Shown: in pieces, positions 50,020-61,329 of the stretch
How the letters are laid out: each line of letters opens with the position of its first letter
How positions within the stretch are numbered: the stretch's first letter is position 1
Assembly (NCBI GenBank): GCA_029721515.1
Contig: CM056567.1
Location: 7,651,507 to 7,715,506 of the forward strand
DNA length: 64,000 bases
From: Synanceia verrucosa
Taxonomy: Eukaryota; Chordata; Actinopteri; Perciformes; Synanceiidae
Direction: 5' to 3'
Notes under the pieces: generated by a model
Databases searched by the model: none
What the model was told of the DNA's origin: nothing
The model's input: the letters and a program-made list of their open reading frames with translations, nothing else
Program-made: the position numbers and the translations under genes

Positions 50020-50660
50020 CCTCTGGATTTAACCAAACGTCTGAACACAGAGAGGGAAGTATAAAACTGAACTGAGACCAGCCTCCATGTGTCCTGACCT
50101 GGTTAACATGAATCGCTCCAAGTCATGATAACCCAAACCTGTATGGACTTCCTGATTCCTCATTCAGGACCTGGCAGATCCTGGAGAACTTCTGCTGGTT
50201 TTGTTTCTGTTGTTATTAATGTTTCTGCTTATTGGTTAATTTTTTTTTTCCCCCTCTCCTTCTCGACTAAAGGTTCATATCATCTCATTCTGTTGCATCT
50301 CAGCATTTACCAAAGTGCCTTTCATTGCAGTGCCTCATTCAATCAACTGCTGTAGCGGTTATGCAAAGTCACTTTTATTCTGGGACATTAAGAAGGTGTT
50401 TGGATGATGTTGGTATGATATGTGGACTTGAAGCAAACTTGTTCAAAAGGTCAAAACCTGCTAAAGCCTCCAGTCGTCATCATGACCCAAGGATCTAGAA
50501 CCAGAAGCTGATCAGAGCCTCTGATCATTTAAAAGGGCCTTTTCAGTGTGCTGCCTTGTTATAATGAGTGTTGTCATAGGTAGATAATATTTATCAATGA
50601 GGGAAAGGGTACTATTACTCCATGTTCAAAGAAAATAATAAACTCTACAATGGATGGACA
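50020..50660 (+). other. osbpl3 3' UTR
   Basis: Follows the stop codon at 50017-50019. The first AATAAA is at 50637-50642, giving a UTR of about 640 bp. Another AATAAA at 51127-51132 could serve a longer form. Confidence 0.55.
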
Positions 50661-52396
50661 AGTGATGGTGGCTCACACTTTGTTTTTGTATGTAGAAGTG
50701 ATAAAATATATTTTCAAATTATATGATTATTATTACTGTTAGTTTGTCTTGAATATTATGGACAGTTTATTGGAACATGCAGGCTCCACACAGAAAGGCC
50801 TAAGCCTCCTTCCTGTGAAGCGACAGAGCTAACCTCAACACTTCTGCTGCCTCATCTTCGCCTGTCTTTCACTGGGTTGACCTCAAATAACAGGCCTGTG
50901 AACTCCAGCTGGTGGGTAAGTCCCTGGAGCATCTTCAGTCCATACTGTCTGCGCAGAAATACATTTCCAGTTTAGCAGTTTAGTGTTTGAGTGCAATGGC
51001 CGGGAGGTTATACAGCTCTCATTAAGACTGAACAAACAAAATGATTGAGCTGTGGTAATGGTGGTTGAAAATCTCTCCACTTATGTAATATTGATGTCTT
51101 ACCAGTCATCTGAGGTCAGCTATGTAAATAAAACTTTTCTTTTGCATTAGATAATGTTAACACATTGTTGATGATGAACCTCATCCTGAAAATCATGACT
51201 TCATTTTTATTTTAGTTTTAGCATTAATGTAATGAATCATTTCCATTTTTACCCCATGCAACATTTCACATTTTTACTATTTCGTTTTGCGTGTCATGGT
51301 CAGCCGTTAACCATAATCCTGTTTATGAATCATGTATGAATGAACGAGGTGATGTTCCATATCAGTATCACCATGATTCAAAATATTACCAGACTCTTAA
51401 CTGGGAAATTACGTTACCAGCTGTGTTCTCAACACAAGTCACATAGTCTCTTAAAATGCAATTAATAATAACATATTTAAAAAAAATAGGAAATATTGTG
51501 TTTCTTAGGTTAAGACATGAGGCAACCCTGGGATGGAAAAATGTTGAGTTTATTTAAGATAATGCAACTTTATAGATGCAACAATTCCATAATAAAAGTT
51601 CCACCACAACTAGGTACAATGTCAATAAGTCATAATAACACAGACTTACAAATAATAACACTGATAATTAATAATGATTTATTGTGCACTATGCTGATAT
51701 GGTTTATTTTAGTCATAATATCAGCCTGTAGTCTTGAATCAGCTATGACTCCGTAGTGTTGGTGTGTGTGTGCATCCAAACATCAGGGTAACAGAGGATT
51801 ATCTCCACATCTGGGTGAGTGACAACTCCCTGTCAGCCTTCACAAAGTTCCCACTTATCACCACTGGTCACTGTCAACACACACACCCACTCACACCAAC
51901 AGTACAGCACACATTCTTCTAACCCCAGTCCTTTCTTCATTGCGCTTCATTACGCAATTTAAACCAGCACATTATTTCCGGCCACCACCAACAAAATGTG
52001 GTTTCCTTCAATGTAAAAAGGGATTGCACCTTTTTTGGTCTGTTTTTAAAATTATTTTCTCAGCACAAAGGTCAACACCTGCCACTCTTTCAGCTCAGTG
52101 TTGCTATCCGCATGGTGCTGCAGATCTCTTGTGAACTATTGGTGTGATTCAAAGTCAAATGATGTTTCGTGGGAAATTTACAAATTCAGTTTTCATAGTC
52201 GGTTTTGGAAAATGAGTGCACAGTGTGGCAGGTGTTTGCATCATACAGTAGGATGTGTCATCAACCATCACTGCTGCTCTGCTGTTAACCACATAAAAGG
52301 CTGCAAAAATGTAAAATGGGATGAGTGAAACAATAAGAGACACATTTTTTTCACTTTGATTTATTTTGTAAACCAAAGAGGCAAGTCTGCTCATGT

Positions 52397-52436
<40 letters not shown>

Positions 52437-54237
52437 CACACACACACATACCAGCGTTCATATGGTCATAATTAAGAGTGGGAGGAGGAAGCGGTTCTGT
52501 GTTCTCCTCTGTGAAGTGGATAACTGCATTCAGTCTCTCCCACACCATTCAGCCACAGGTCTGACCAGAGTCACTGATTGCTTTTACAACCGTTATTAGC
52601 TACACTATTAACAACACTGTGAGGGAAGTGTAGTTTACACAACCAGGGGGACTATTTTGGTCCGCGTTTGGATACCTTTGATCTACTTTTACGCATGGCA
52701 GCATCGGTGACATTCCAGGAGTGACAGCTGGACGCACCGGAGCTCTGAAAGTGCGACACTATCTTAAAATTACTGAGTCGTTTATTCACTAATTTGAGGT
52801 AAGAGCCAACTTCATTTATGAATAACAAATTAGTCATTTATGTGTGTTTTTGGGAGACAGAAATGCGTCAAATGGACTCTATCCTCAGACTGGTCTACTT
52901 GAGATAACCAAAGTGATCTGTTTGTTATGATTTATGTTGGCTTTTCCGATCAGAACAAGATTTTCCATCATCTCCACTTTATTTATCTGTTTCCATGTTC
53001 ATAATCCAGATCATGCGTCTTTGAGACTCGTGCAATGCTGAGCTCACTGCGCAAGTACGCGCAGCTCTGGGACAGTTACTGGGCTGCCGGGAAATACACA
53101 CACGCACACACCAAGTGTGTGTGGAATGGAGGCACTAAACAGATTTTTTTCTTTAATATAGACATTTTTTTCCTTTTTCCTTCTATATCATATTATCTGT
53201 TCCTAGATAAACATAATACTTAAAAAAGTATTGATTTTGTTGTAAATGTTTGTTTTTTTAATGGTGTGATTATCCACTGAAGGTATTTTTACATTACTGC
53301 CTTATTTCCTTGTGTATGAAGTATGTTATATCAAAAATGCCCTAGCATGTTAAAAAGGTTATTCCTATGTATAATTCCTGTATTGGCTCTTTGGTCCAGT
53401 TCACACTAAAAAAACAGCCTTTTGAATTGGGGTTTGGGGGTTTAGGTAAAGGTCCGCACTGACGTTTCGACAGCTCTTAAAGAATTCAGAGCAAATGACT
53501 CAACATGCTGAAAAAGGGGAGTTTGTGCCGTGTGGAGGAGGTGGTAACGTTCTTGATTTCATTAAGGGGAAAAAGCTCAGAAGGACTGAGCTCTCCACTG
53601 TTTTGCATTTATTTCCCTAACTGGCCTCCCTCTCTGTCCTCCAGCCAGTGTTGCGTTCCTTTGGTTAACTCTCTCACATTTCCCAAACCAACAGCTCAGA
53701 CTTTCTTCCATTCACTCTGTCCCTCTTCCCTCACAGCATAAATCCCCCTCACGCCTGATTACTTTAAATATTTAAGCTACGAAAGCCGAGCCAGGGGAAT
53801 TAGCCAGCCAGGTTGTGTAGTGTGTCACAAACGTTATCCGGGGGACTTCCTTTATTTCTTGTAAGTTGGTTAATTGCAGAGTTGTGTGGGGATACAAGGG
53901 CACCCACACAGGGTCTGCTTACCGTCACTGGGACTTGCATGAACTATCTAGAGGGGGAAACTGGGGAGAATACCAACTGGAAATCACCCTCAGTGGTTTA
54001 TTTCTGTGAAGATTCTCCAGATTCAAGTTAATCAAAAGAGAAGCGATCAAGAGAGGTTTGGTGAAACGTCTTCAACAAACTTCAAACAAGTCCAGTCCTC
54101 TCTTTTTTGCTCTTTGGTCTTAGTGGTTTGGTAGTTGGGTAAAAGCACACCAGGCCTCTTGTCTTTGCTCTCAGTGCCTTCCAGTGGACAAAATAAGCTC
54201 AAATTGAAGCCTTAAAGTCTGTCTTCTCTGCTTCCAG
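50661..54237. other. osbpl3-gsdme intergenic region and gsdme 5' flank
   Basis: No coding exon is recognised. It contains a (CA)n tract at 52404-52449. The gsdme start codon sits 15 bp after an acceptor (AG at 54236-54237), so at least one noncoding gsdme exon must lie upstream in this interval; its position could not be fixed. Confidence 0.4.
52404..52449 (+). repeat. (CA)n microsatellite
   Basis: About 46 bp of CA repeat with a single CG interruption. Confidence 0.9.
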
Positions 54238-54252
54238 CTGTCTGCTGAGGCC

Positions 54253-55778
54253 ATGTTTTCCAAAGCCACTGCCAACTTTGTCCGTCAGATTGACCCTGAA
54301 GGAAGCCTCATCCACGTGTCCCGAGTAAATGACTCTAAAAAGCTGGTCCCCATGGCACTGGTTGTGAAACGCAACCGCACCTGGTTCTGGCAGAGCCCCA
54401 AGTACCAACCGACAGATTTCACCCTCGGTGACTTGCTGCAAGGCGACGAAGTGCTCACTCCTGGTATGTATGTGGTCACAAAATGATGCAAATGAATAGA
54501 AATCACTCAAATCATATGAATGTATTTCCTTTACACCACATGTCAGGAGTGTCAGAGACAGACTTCCTGACCTACAAGGGGACGTATCGGGACAAACTCT
54601 CTGGGAAGCTGGACGCCGAGGCTGGCTCCGTCAGCGTCTTGCTGGAGGGAAAGGGCACTTTTAAGCTCCAGTCGTGCTTCGGCAAGCTGAAGAAAGAGGA
54701 ACTGGATGTGAAGAAGCTATTACGAGACTCCAGCAACAGGTATGACATTATTCCCCTGTGTATTATTTGCACATTTTTGACTAGTCAGCATAAGGTTACA
54801 GGATGACGACTCATTATTAATGAGATGAATGCTGTATAAATGTAATTAGACATCAGACATTTGACACCCCAGATCAGTAACCACAGGGATCAATAGTGTC
54901 ATATTACTTTAACATGCTGAACTGGATCTGTTCTGGTTCTTTTATCTGTTGATAGCTGACTAAAAATGACTGATAAATGCTACATTAAATACTAGGGGTG
55001 TCCTGATCCAATATTGATATCGAATATCAGTCCGATATCAGCAAAAACAAACAAACAAACAAAAAAACCAAGTATCGGATTATATCGGCCTGCCTCTAAA
55101 ATCTACGATATAAACGCTATACAATACAAGCAGTCCATTCCAGATAGTCCAGACAGTCCATTACAGACTTTCTATTCAATAATAGAATATGCTCATGTTT
55201 AAGTTAAATTAGTGGTTATTTTGTACTTTAACAATAGATTTTTGTCTTTATTTGATTCATTGAGGAAATTTTTCAGGGTCTTCTAATTTATTTTTCATTT
55301 ATTTTATTCAGTTGTAGAATATTCTTAGGTTTTGTAGGTTACGTAACCCATTGGTTAATAATAAATGGGTCAGTTTTTCTCATGCCTACTGTTGCTGACT
55401 ATTGTTCTCTGCTTGCATAATATCACTTGATCAAGCCTTTTCTCACATTCCGTCATACAAAATTATGTATGTAACAAAAGTATGGATTTATTATGCTGTT
55501 TTCGTATCAGATCGGTATTGTATCTGAAGTTAAGAAGTTGTATATAAATACGCACCTCTCTTTGCCTCAGGCTGGTGGACATGCAGAAGTCGTTGGTGCA
55601 GCAGCTGAAGAAACGAGCTGATGTGCTGGCACTGGCAGTGGTGAAGGAGAGGATCCTCACCGCCAACTCCTGCTTTGTCACCCAGACAAAAAAGGAGCAG
55701 TGCACCTTTCAGGGGATGCTCGGGCTAGTGGGCATGCTGGGAAACTCTGTTAAGGTTAATGGAGTAGCGTCAGAGGCA

Positions 55779-55823
<45 letters not shown>

Positions 55824-58656
55824 GTTATTAATATTCTTATTAGTGCCATACGTTGATATATCACAGCCCTAACTCCCAGTATATACATGTACATAAATTA
55901 ACATCTCTGCCTATTTGTACAGTTGTACAATTTGCATATAAACAGACATTTCCATACTTTTACACAGTTTATATTTTTGAATTTAGTATTTTAGTCTTAG
56001 TGTGCCTAATTATGCCTGGATTCATTTCTCTCCTCTGTATCCTCTGTGGCTCTTATGTCTGTATTGTGAAATAGTGTACTGCTTGTTACTGTATTTCCCT
56101 CAGGGTTAATAAAGTATCTATCCTTACAAAAAATATGATGTGTATTCACAGGTATGTGTGAAGGACAACAACAACATTGAGGCGGACAGTGATGTTTCCT
56201 TGGAGATCCCCTCTGGTACGGTCGTGGCTTACAGCATCCTGGAACTGGAGATTAAAAAAAATGGACAGTTTGGTGAGTTTGTGGGTTCAGGGAAAGTAGG
56301 AAAGTATGAATTACAATGACATTCTCTATAATTCAACCAAATCCTAAACGTAATTTATTAAGTTTTGTACAAATTGTGGACTAACGTGTCAACCTCACTT
56401 AATAGTAATAGCAACTAGTTTATCTTGTTTAATGACCCACAGGCTTTTTGATTGTGCCTTTAATATAATATGCCTGCATATTTATATGCTTGTGCATCTT
56501 CTTCAGATATATGCCTACAACCTGGCACAATAGGAGGCATTGAGGCAGACTCGCCTCCGTCCTGGCCTTCTCATGATTCCTTAAATACGGTGGATGGCAT
56601 ATGCAATGAGGAGCTGGTTCCAGAGAAAGTCCCTTTGAAAGCACCGCAAAATGGTTAGTGTCCATCCATTCATACATTTGGCCAGTTACTCATGTACGGG
56701 AATTAACTAAAAGGGCTATTTAACAACTCATTGACACTCCCTGTTTTTCTTGTTGTTTGTGAGGAAGTGAAATATATTAGTAAAATGATGGAAATTAAAT
56801 GTTGCCTTTTCTCCCACTGAGGACACTGTGGACACAAGGACTTGTTAGGTTATTTGCTGTGAAACTGAAACTCAAAATATCTCTTAAAATACCTCTAATA
56901 CAACATGAAAATGCATCTCAGATGAGTCAGATTCCCAAAAGACAGTATAATGTAATCCTGTCCAACCCTTTCTTGTGACTTTCCATCACAGTAACAATAG
57001 TGATTTCTGTACAATAAGACAATTTTAGGGGAAAGTAGGACTTTATGTAAGAATAAAAGTATGTGAGTCAGACTTGAGTATGAATAAGGACAATTTAAAT
57101 ATGCCATCAATTGTAATATGTTCAAGAATTATAGTAATAGATCAAGACTAAAGCAGGAAAACATTGTGAAACAGCGTTTTGTGATTCAAAATAGTGGAAA
57201 ATATATGTTGGCTGAAGGTATGGTGTGTATTTTATGGACATGCTGATATATTACATTTTGAAGTTCAAATAGAACAAAATCCTGATGTTATACACATGAA
57301 ACTGAGGTCTCTCCTGGTGTCTACAGGATCACAGGAGATGGACCTTTCTCCTCTGGCAGAACTCCCACAGTCATTGCGATGTGCCTTGCTCAAGGGACTC
57401 CAGGAGACTATGAGGGACAGAGCTGCCTTGTCATATATGGGCTATTTGGTGAGGAAAAACACTGACATGACCCTGACACCAGTCAGTTTAATGTGGATAA
57501 TATGTGAATAAATTAAACTCAAGTGTCACAAAACTACAGTTTATTTCTTGGAGTTTGTTTGAACTATTATTTTATATTTTATATTTCATTTTCTCCATTC
57601 TCCCTCCTCTCTGTTAGCTGGAGCAGCTGTGCAGCGGTGAAACACTTGATAAAGTCGAGCACGATGAGCTGTCGGAGAGTCAGAGGAAATTCTTGTCCGC
57701 CATACTGGACCAACCCGCTAGCCAGAGTGGCGTCCTTGCTCACCTGAATGCAGCTCACCTGTTGGTCAGTGCCATGGAAGGTGAGGGCTGTAAACATATT
57801 CCCTCTGTGCTTTGAAATAACAACAAGTCAACAAGCTCTTTTCTAACCTTTTTGTCTTTTTGTAGAGCTGCCTGATGAAACTCTGAAACTCTTGAGTGAA
57901 AGCCATCCTGATTTTCTGGAGGCCTTCGACACTCTGGTTAGTTAACTTTCATTTATTGCACTCCGTAACGCTGCAGACGACTGTCATATCTGAGTCAGAA
58001 ATATTATTAGTGTAACTGCTGTATTTTATTCTGTGCATTTTTTTTCCGGAAATGTGTAAAGGATACATAAATTAATGTATAATATTAAATTTTGATTGGC
58101 AGACTTGAGAAGGAGGAATAGTTTGACATTTTGGGATGTACGCTTGTTTTGTCCAGAGTTAGATGAGAAGAGTGATACCTCTGTGTGTGTACACTAAAAA
58201 CGAAAAAAGCCAGCAGCTGGTTAGTTTTTCTTCACTTATCATAAAGGGGGAACATATTAACTCTGTCCAGGTGACAAACTCCAGCTGAAAACAGACCGCT
58301 GGCTATAGCTTCATCTTTACCAAACAGACATGAGAGATTTATATTAATAATTTTCATAGTACCCAAAATACCAGACTATTTCATAAATCTGTCCATTCAT
58401 TGTTCTATATCTATCTCACCAGATGTGCAGGTTGAAGGAGGGAAGTGAACCTCTCTCCATCCGGCGTCTTCCCGTCCTGCTGCAAGACAACCAGGCCTTC
58501 CAGCTAGCAGAGCAGCTGCTCAGCTCCACCGATATGAGGCTGAAAAGAGACGGAGACAGGCTGTGGACGGAGACAGCAAATGATGCAGGAGTCCTCCACT
58601 TGGTCCTCTGTCTCAGCATACAGGGCCTGACCCTGCTCTGCAAAGGTCAAATGTAG
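54253..58656 (+). CDS. gsdme: GSDME, gasdermin E (DFNA5 homologue)
   Basis: Nine coding exons give 481 aa (human 496): 54253-54463, 54547-54739, 55571-55754, 56152-56272, 56507-56653, 57327-57448, 57618-57780, 57866-57936, 58423-58656. The N-terminus MFSKATANFVRQIDPEGSLI is typical of gasdermin E and opens the membrane-pore domain (~1-236). The linker is exon 5 (237-285); the autoinhibitory C-terminal domain is exons 6-9. In mammals, caspase-3 cuts the linker and frees the N-domain, which oligomerises in the plasma membrane and drives lytic cell death; fish orthologues are also caspase-cut. Candidate sites are IEAD (248-251) and NTVD (263-266). No frameshift or broken residue was seen. The exon 3 donor (GTTAAT) is weak. 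The start codon lies 15 bp after an acceptor, so a noncoding exon precedes it. Human GSDME also neighbours OSBPL3. Confidence 0.92.
54990..55530 (+). repeat. Probable DNA-transposon remnant in gsdme intron 2
   Basis: Begins 'aggggtgtcctgatccaata' with repeated ATCGGATAT-type words and ends with 'gtatcagatcggtat'. Such degenerate inverted words are common in non-autonomous hAT-like elements of fish. No transposase ORF; termini are not precise. Confidence 0.35.
55780..55823 (+). repeat. (ATT)n microsatellite
   Basis: About 44 bp of TTA/ATT triplets, starting 25 bp downstream of the gsdme exon 3 donor. Confidence 0.9.
56063..56132 (+). repeat. LINE 3'-tail-like repeat in gsdme intron
   Basis: 'tatttccctcagggttaata' followed by 'aagtatctatcc' matches the usual end of a fish non-LTR element. 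It stops about 20 bp before the next gsdme exon. Confidence 0.55.
58097..58345 (+). repeat. Foldback repeat in last gsdme intron
   Basis: The left arm holds 'ccagcagctggttag'; the right arm holds 'ccgctggctatagcttcatc' and 'acagacatgagag'. The arms are imperfect inverted copies of each other. Related copies are at 15790, 29905 and 63060. Confidence 0.5.
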
Positions 58657-59436
58657 TAGTAAAGTCTGCACATGCACTTTTTTCTATTTCTTTCTTTATT
58701 GTAAAGTTTATTAGAACTATAGCAGAAAGTCTTTATATTATTATAGTTTTCATATTGTTTACTATTTTTACAGTGTCTGTTATTATATAGTTTTCATATA
58801 TATTTTATTACTTATAACACTCATATTTTTTATAAAAAAAGGAAATATATATATATATATATTTAATGTGAATTCCTATACTTTGGTGCAGCTCTGACAT
58901 GGTTTATCTTTGTTTCTCACTCTTTTATTGCTTGTAAACCATTAAGGAGGTTTGTTCTTGTTCAGGCACCTCACCTAAATCTGTTCTATACAAATTATGT
59001 TTTTTATGAATCCAGTTTTATTATTTTTATTTGTTCATCAGTGGGTGGATGATTCAGTGACTCCTGGATCCAACTGATCGACTGAAAATGGATATGACAA
59101 AGTCGAAAAATGTTCAAATGTAAAATTTGATGTATAACAATAGCACACAAAGCTGATAACTTTTCTACATTTATGCAATATAATATCCTAACCAGAAGAT
59201 ATGCAATTTAATACTTTATCTATTTATCAAGAGAAGAATATATTTAGCATTCCTTAAAATACTGGCATTGGATACCAAAAAGCTACGTTAATATTAATGT
59301 CATAAGTAAATAATGTGTATTTGTAGTTTTATAAGCTGCCATTGCCACTTAACTATTTGTCTGATAACATTCTAATTTATTTTTCTATATTGATGCATTT
59401 TGAAGAATCTATACATTGAGTTCCCCCTATCAAAGC

Positions 59437-59442
59437 AATAAA
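59437..59442 (+). terminator. gsdme polyadenylation signal
   Basis: AATAAA about 780 bp after the gsdme stop; AT-rich 3' UTR-like sequence lies between them. Confidence 0.45.
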
Positions 59443-59449
59443 GTGTTTT

Positions 59450-60285
59450 ATATCACATGATGAGGAAATGTGATTCAAAATGAGGAACTGCTTTTTATGT
59501 CACATAAACAATAAACTTATGGCTAAGATTCCAAACAGCATTTGTCTGTTAATGTCAACATATTCATATCATGCATGTGAAGTAATAATGGTAATGCATA
59601 ATTACAGTAAGGGCATAATTTTTACTATTTGCACTATGGATATAACTTTTAAATTACGAGGTATACAAATAGACATAAAATGACTTGCAAATTAGTACAA
59701 ATTAGTCCGAAATCAATGGTAATGACAGTAATGAGTGTGTTATGGAGAAATATTGATCAGTCAGTGGCTGGAGAAGTGAAGCACCCAGGAGCCTTTGAAG
59801 TCGATTAAAGAAGTAACATTGTAGATTCTGAATTCAGGGGGAATATGAACTTTGTCGAGTACAACAGTCAGTATTGAGTCCGCCACATAGTCCTACCCTC
59901 CCCCTTGATGGTCAGGTTTATAAACCAACGTCTAGTTATGTTAAAAGTAGCCGATACGCCCATTTTAGGTACAAGTATCTTACCTTGCATTACTTCTGAG
60001 TAACGTTACACTCAGAGCATGCTCATCCTAGGTTCTTTTCTAACAGTGGTGCCTGTTGTCTTGCTGACATTCATTTGTCTTATCGAATGGCCAACACTGG
60101 CAGACTCCCCTGACCTTGGTCGCCTAGTCAACTCAGAGATAGCCGGACACCTGTTTTCCTTGAGACGCCATGCTTCAACTCTGAATTCTGGGGAGACAGG
60201 GGCCTAAAGATTTAGTGCTGTTTAAAGGGAACAGCAGCTGCCTCTAAGAACCCATAAATTTAGAAAAATCCATAACAAGTCCATT
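59450..60285. other. gsdme-nup42 intergenic DNA
   Basis: No gene recognised. A 62-codon frame at 60019-60207 has a hydrophobic N-terminal stretch but no homology I can name and no splice or promoter context. Confidence 0.4.
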
Positions 60286-60535
60286 TGTGTTAACATCAGC
60301 CAGTGATGCTGATGTTTTAGAGTCTCATGCTGCTGATGGCAGGAATGAGCTGCAGTAGCTCCTTCTAGCAGGGTGGAAGTCTCAGTCTGCAGCTGTAGCA
60401 GCTGCTTAAATCCTCCACGGTCCCATCAGAGGGTGAGAAGGGTCCTTTATGATGGAAGTGAGCTTTGCTAACATGCTCCTCTGTGGAGTCCAGGAGAGAG
60501 CTGGACCTCCTGACCAGCCTGTACAGTCTCTTTCT
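60286..60535 (-). mobile_element. Degraded LINE, reverse-transcriptase ORF C-terminus
   Basis: On the minus strand, successive frames read RLYRLVRRSSSLLDST, then SMLAKLTSIIKDPSHPL, then KELLQLIPAISSM. These correspond to the end of the ORF of fish non-LTR retroelements (RLIRKASSVLG..., MLAKLTSI...HPL..., ...SFIPA). Frameshifts and a stop separate them, so this is a dead fragment. Clade not assigned. Confidence 0.6.
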
Positions 60536-60560
60536 GTATATATACATATATACGTGTATA

Positions 60561-60637
<77 letters not shown>

Positions 60638-60663
60638 GTATATATATATATATATACGTATAC

Positions 60664-60713
<50 letters not shown>
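60536..60713. repeat. Long (TA)n-rich alternating tract
   Basis: About 178 bp of almost pure alternating TA with TACGTA, TACACG and CGTATACG interruptions. It is largely self-complementary and abuts the SINE (GGAT)n end and the LINE fragment. Confidence 0.9.
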
Positions 60714-60715
<2 letters not shown>

Positions 60716-61043
60716 ATCCATCCATTATCTACCGCTTATCCTCATAGGGTCGCGGGGGGGCTGGAACCTATCCCAGCTGTCTTAGGGCGGAAGGCAGGGT
60801 ACACCCTGGACAAGTCGCCACCTCATCGCAGGGCACATAGAGAAAGACAACCATTCACACTCACATTCACACCTACGGTCAATTTAAATTAGCCAGTTAA
60901 CCTAATCCCCATGCATGTTTTTGGATGGTGGGAGGAAGCCGGAGCACCCGGAGAGAACCCATGCAGACACAGGGAGAACATGCAAACTCCACACAGAAAG
61001 GTGCCGGGCCCGGGATTCGAACCCCGTACCTTCTTGCTGTGAG

Positions 61044-61045
<2 letters not shown>
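60714..61045 (-). mobile_element. tRNA-like SINE, near full length
   Basis: Read on the minus strand it starts 'cctcacagcaagaaggtac', has a perfect pol III B-box GGTTCGAATCC (complement of 61013-61023), and ends in (GGAT)n at 60714-60724. A second, truncated copy lies at 35662-35931. Flanked by TA tracts on both sides. Confidence 0.6.

Positions 61046-61048
<3 letters not shown>

Positions 61049-61074
<26 letters not shown>
61049..61074 (+). repeat. (TA)n tract
   Basis: 26 bp of TA at the head end of the SINE. Confidence 0.9.
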
Positions 61075-61189
61075 AAACTTTAGGAGCTGTGTAATGTTCT
61101 GTGGCTCCTTATTAATGTTCCTAAATGTCTGTTTTGACAGTCCAATGACTGTATGCAGACCCCAAATGCAAGCAGCTACCACGTAGGGT

Positions 61190-61329
61190 CGCTGTTTGGC
61201 TGCGTCAGTGCGTCACAGCTAGCGATGACGTAAATCAGCTGCGACACCGCCTCGTTCTTCCTCGTTAGAGTCGCATAAAAACACTCAGTGATATTCAGCA
61301 GATTTTGACACAAATAACACCGTCTTGAA
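61190..61329 (+). promoter_or_regulatory. Putative nup42 promoter/5' UTR
   Basis: A short CpG-containing segment with a TGACG half-CRE near 61225, immediately upstream of the nup42 ATG. The promoter is inferred from position. Confidence 0.4.

Noticed and set aside
53813..54031. 72-codon frame upstream of gsdme
   Set aside because: Not in frame with or spliced to gsdme in a way supported by sequence; no known domain.
60019..60207. 62-codon plus-strand frame with a hydrophobic N-terminus
   Set aside because: No recognisable family, no codon or context support, and surrounded by repeat debris.
60365..60892. Several open frames of 85-147 codons on both strands rich in Tyr/Ile
   Set aside because: They are translations of the alternating TA tract plus repeat sequence, not genes.
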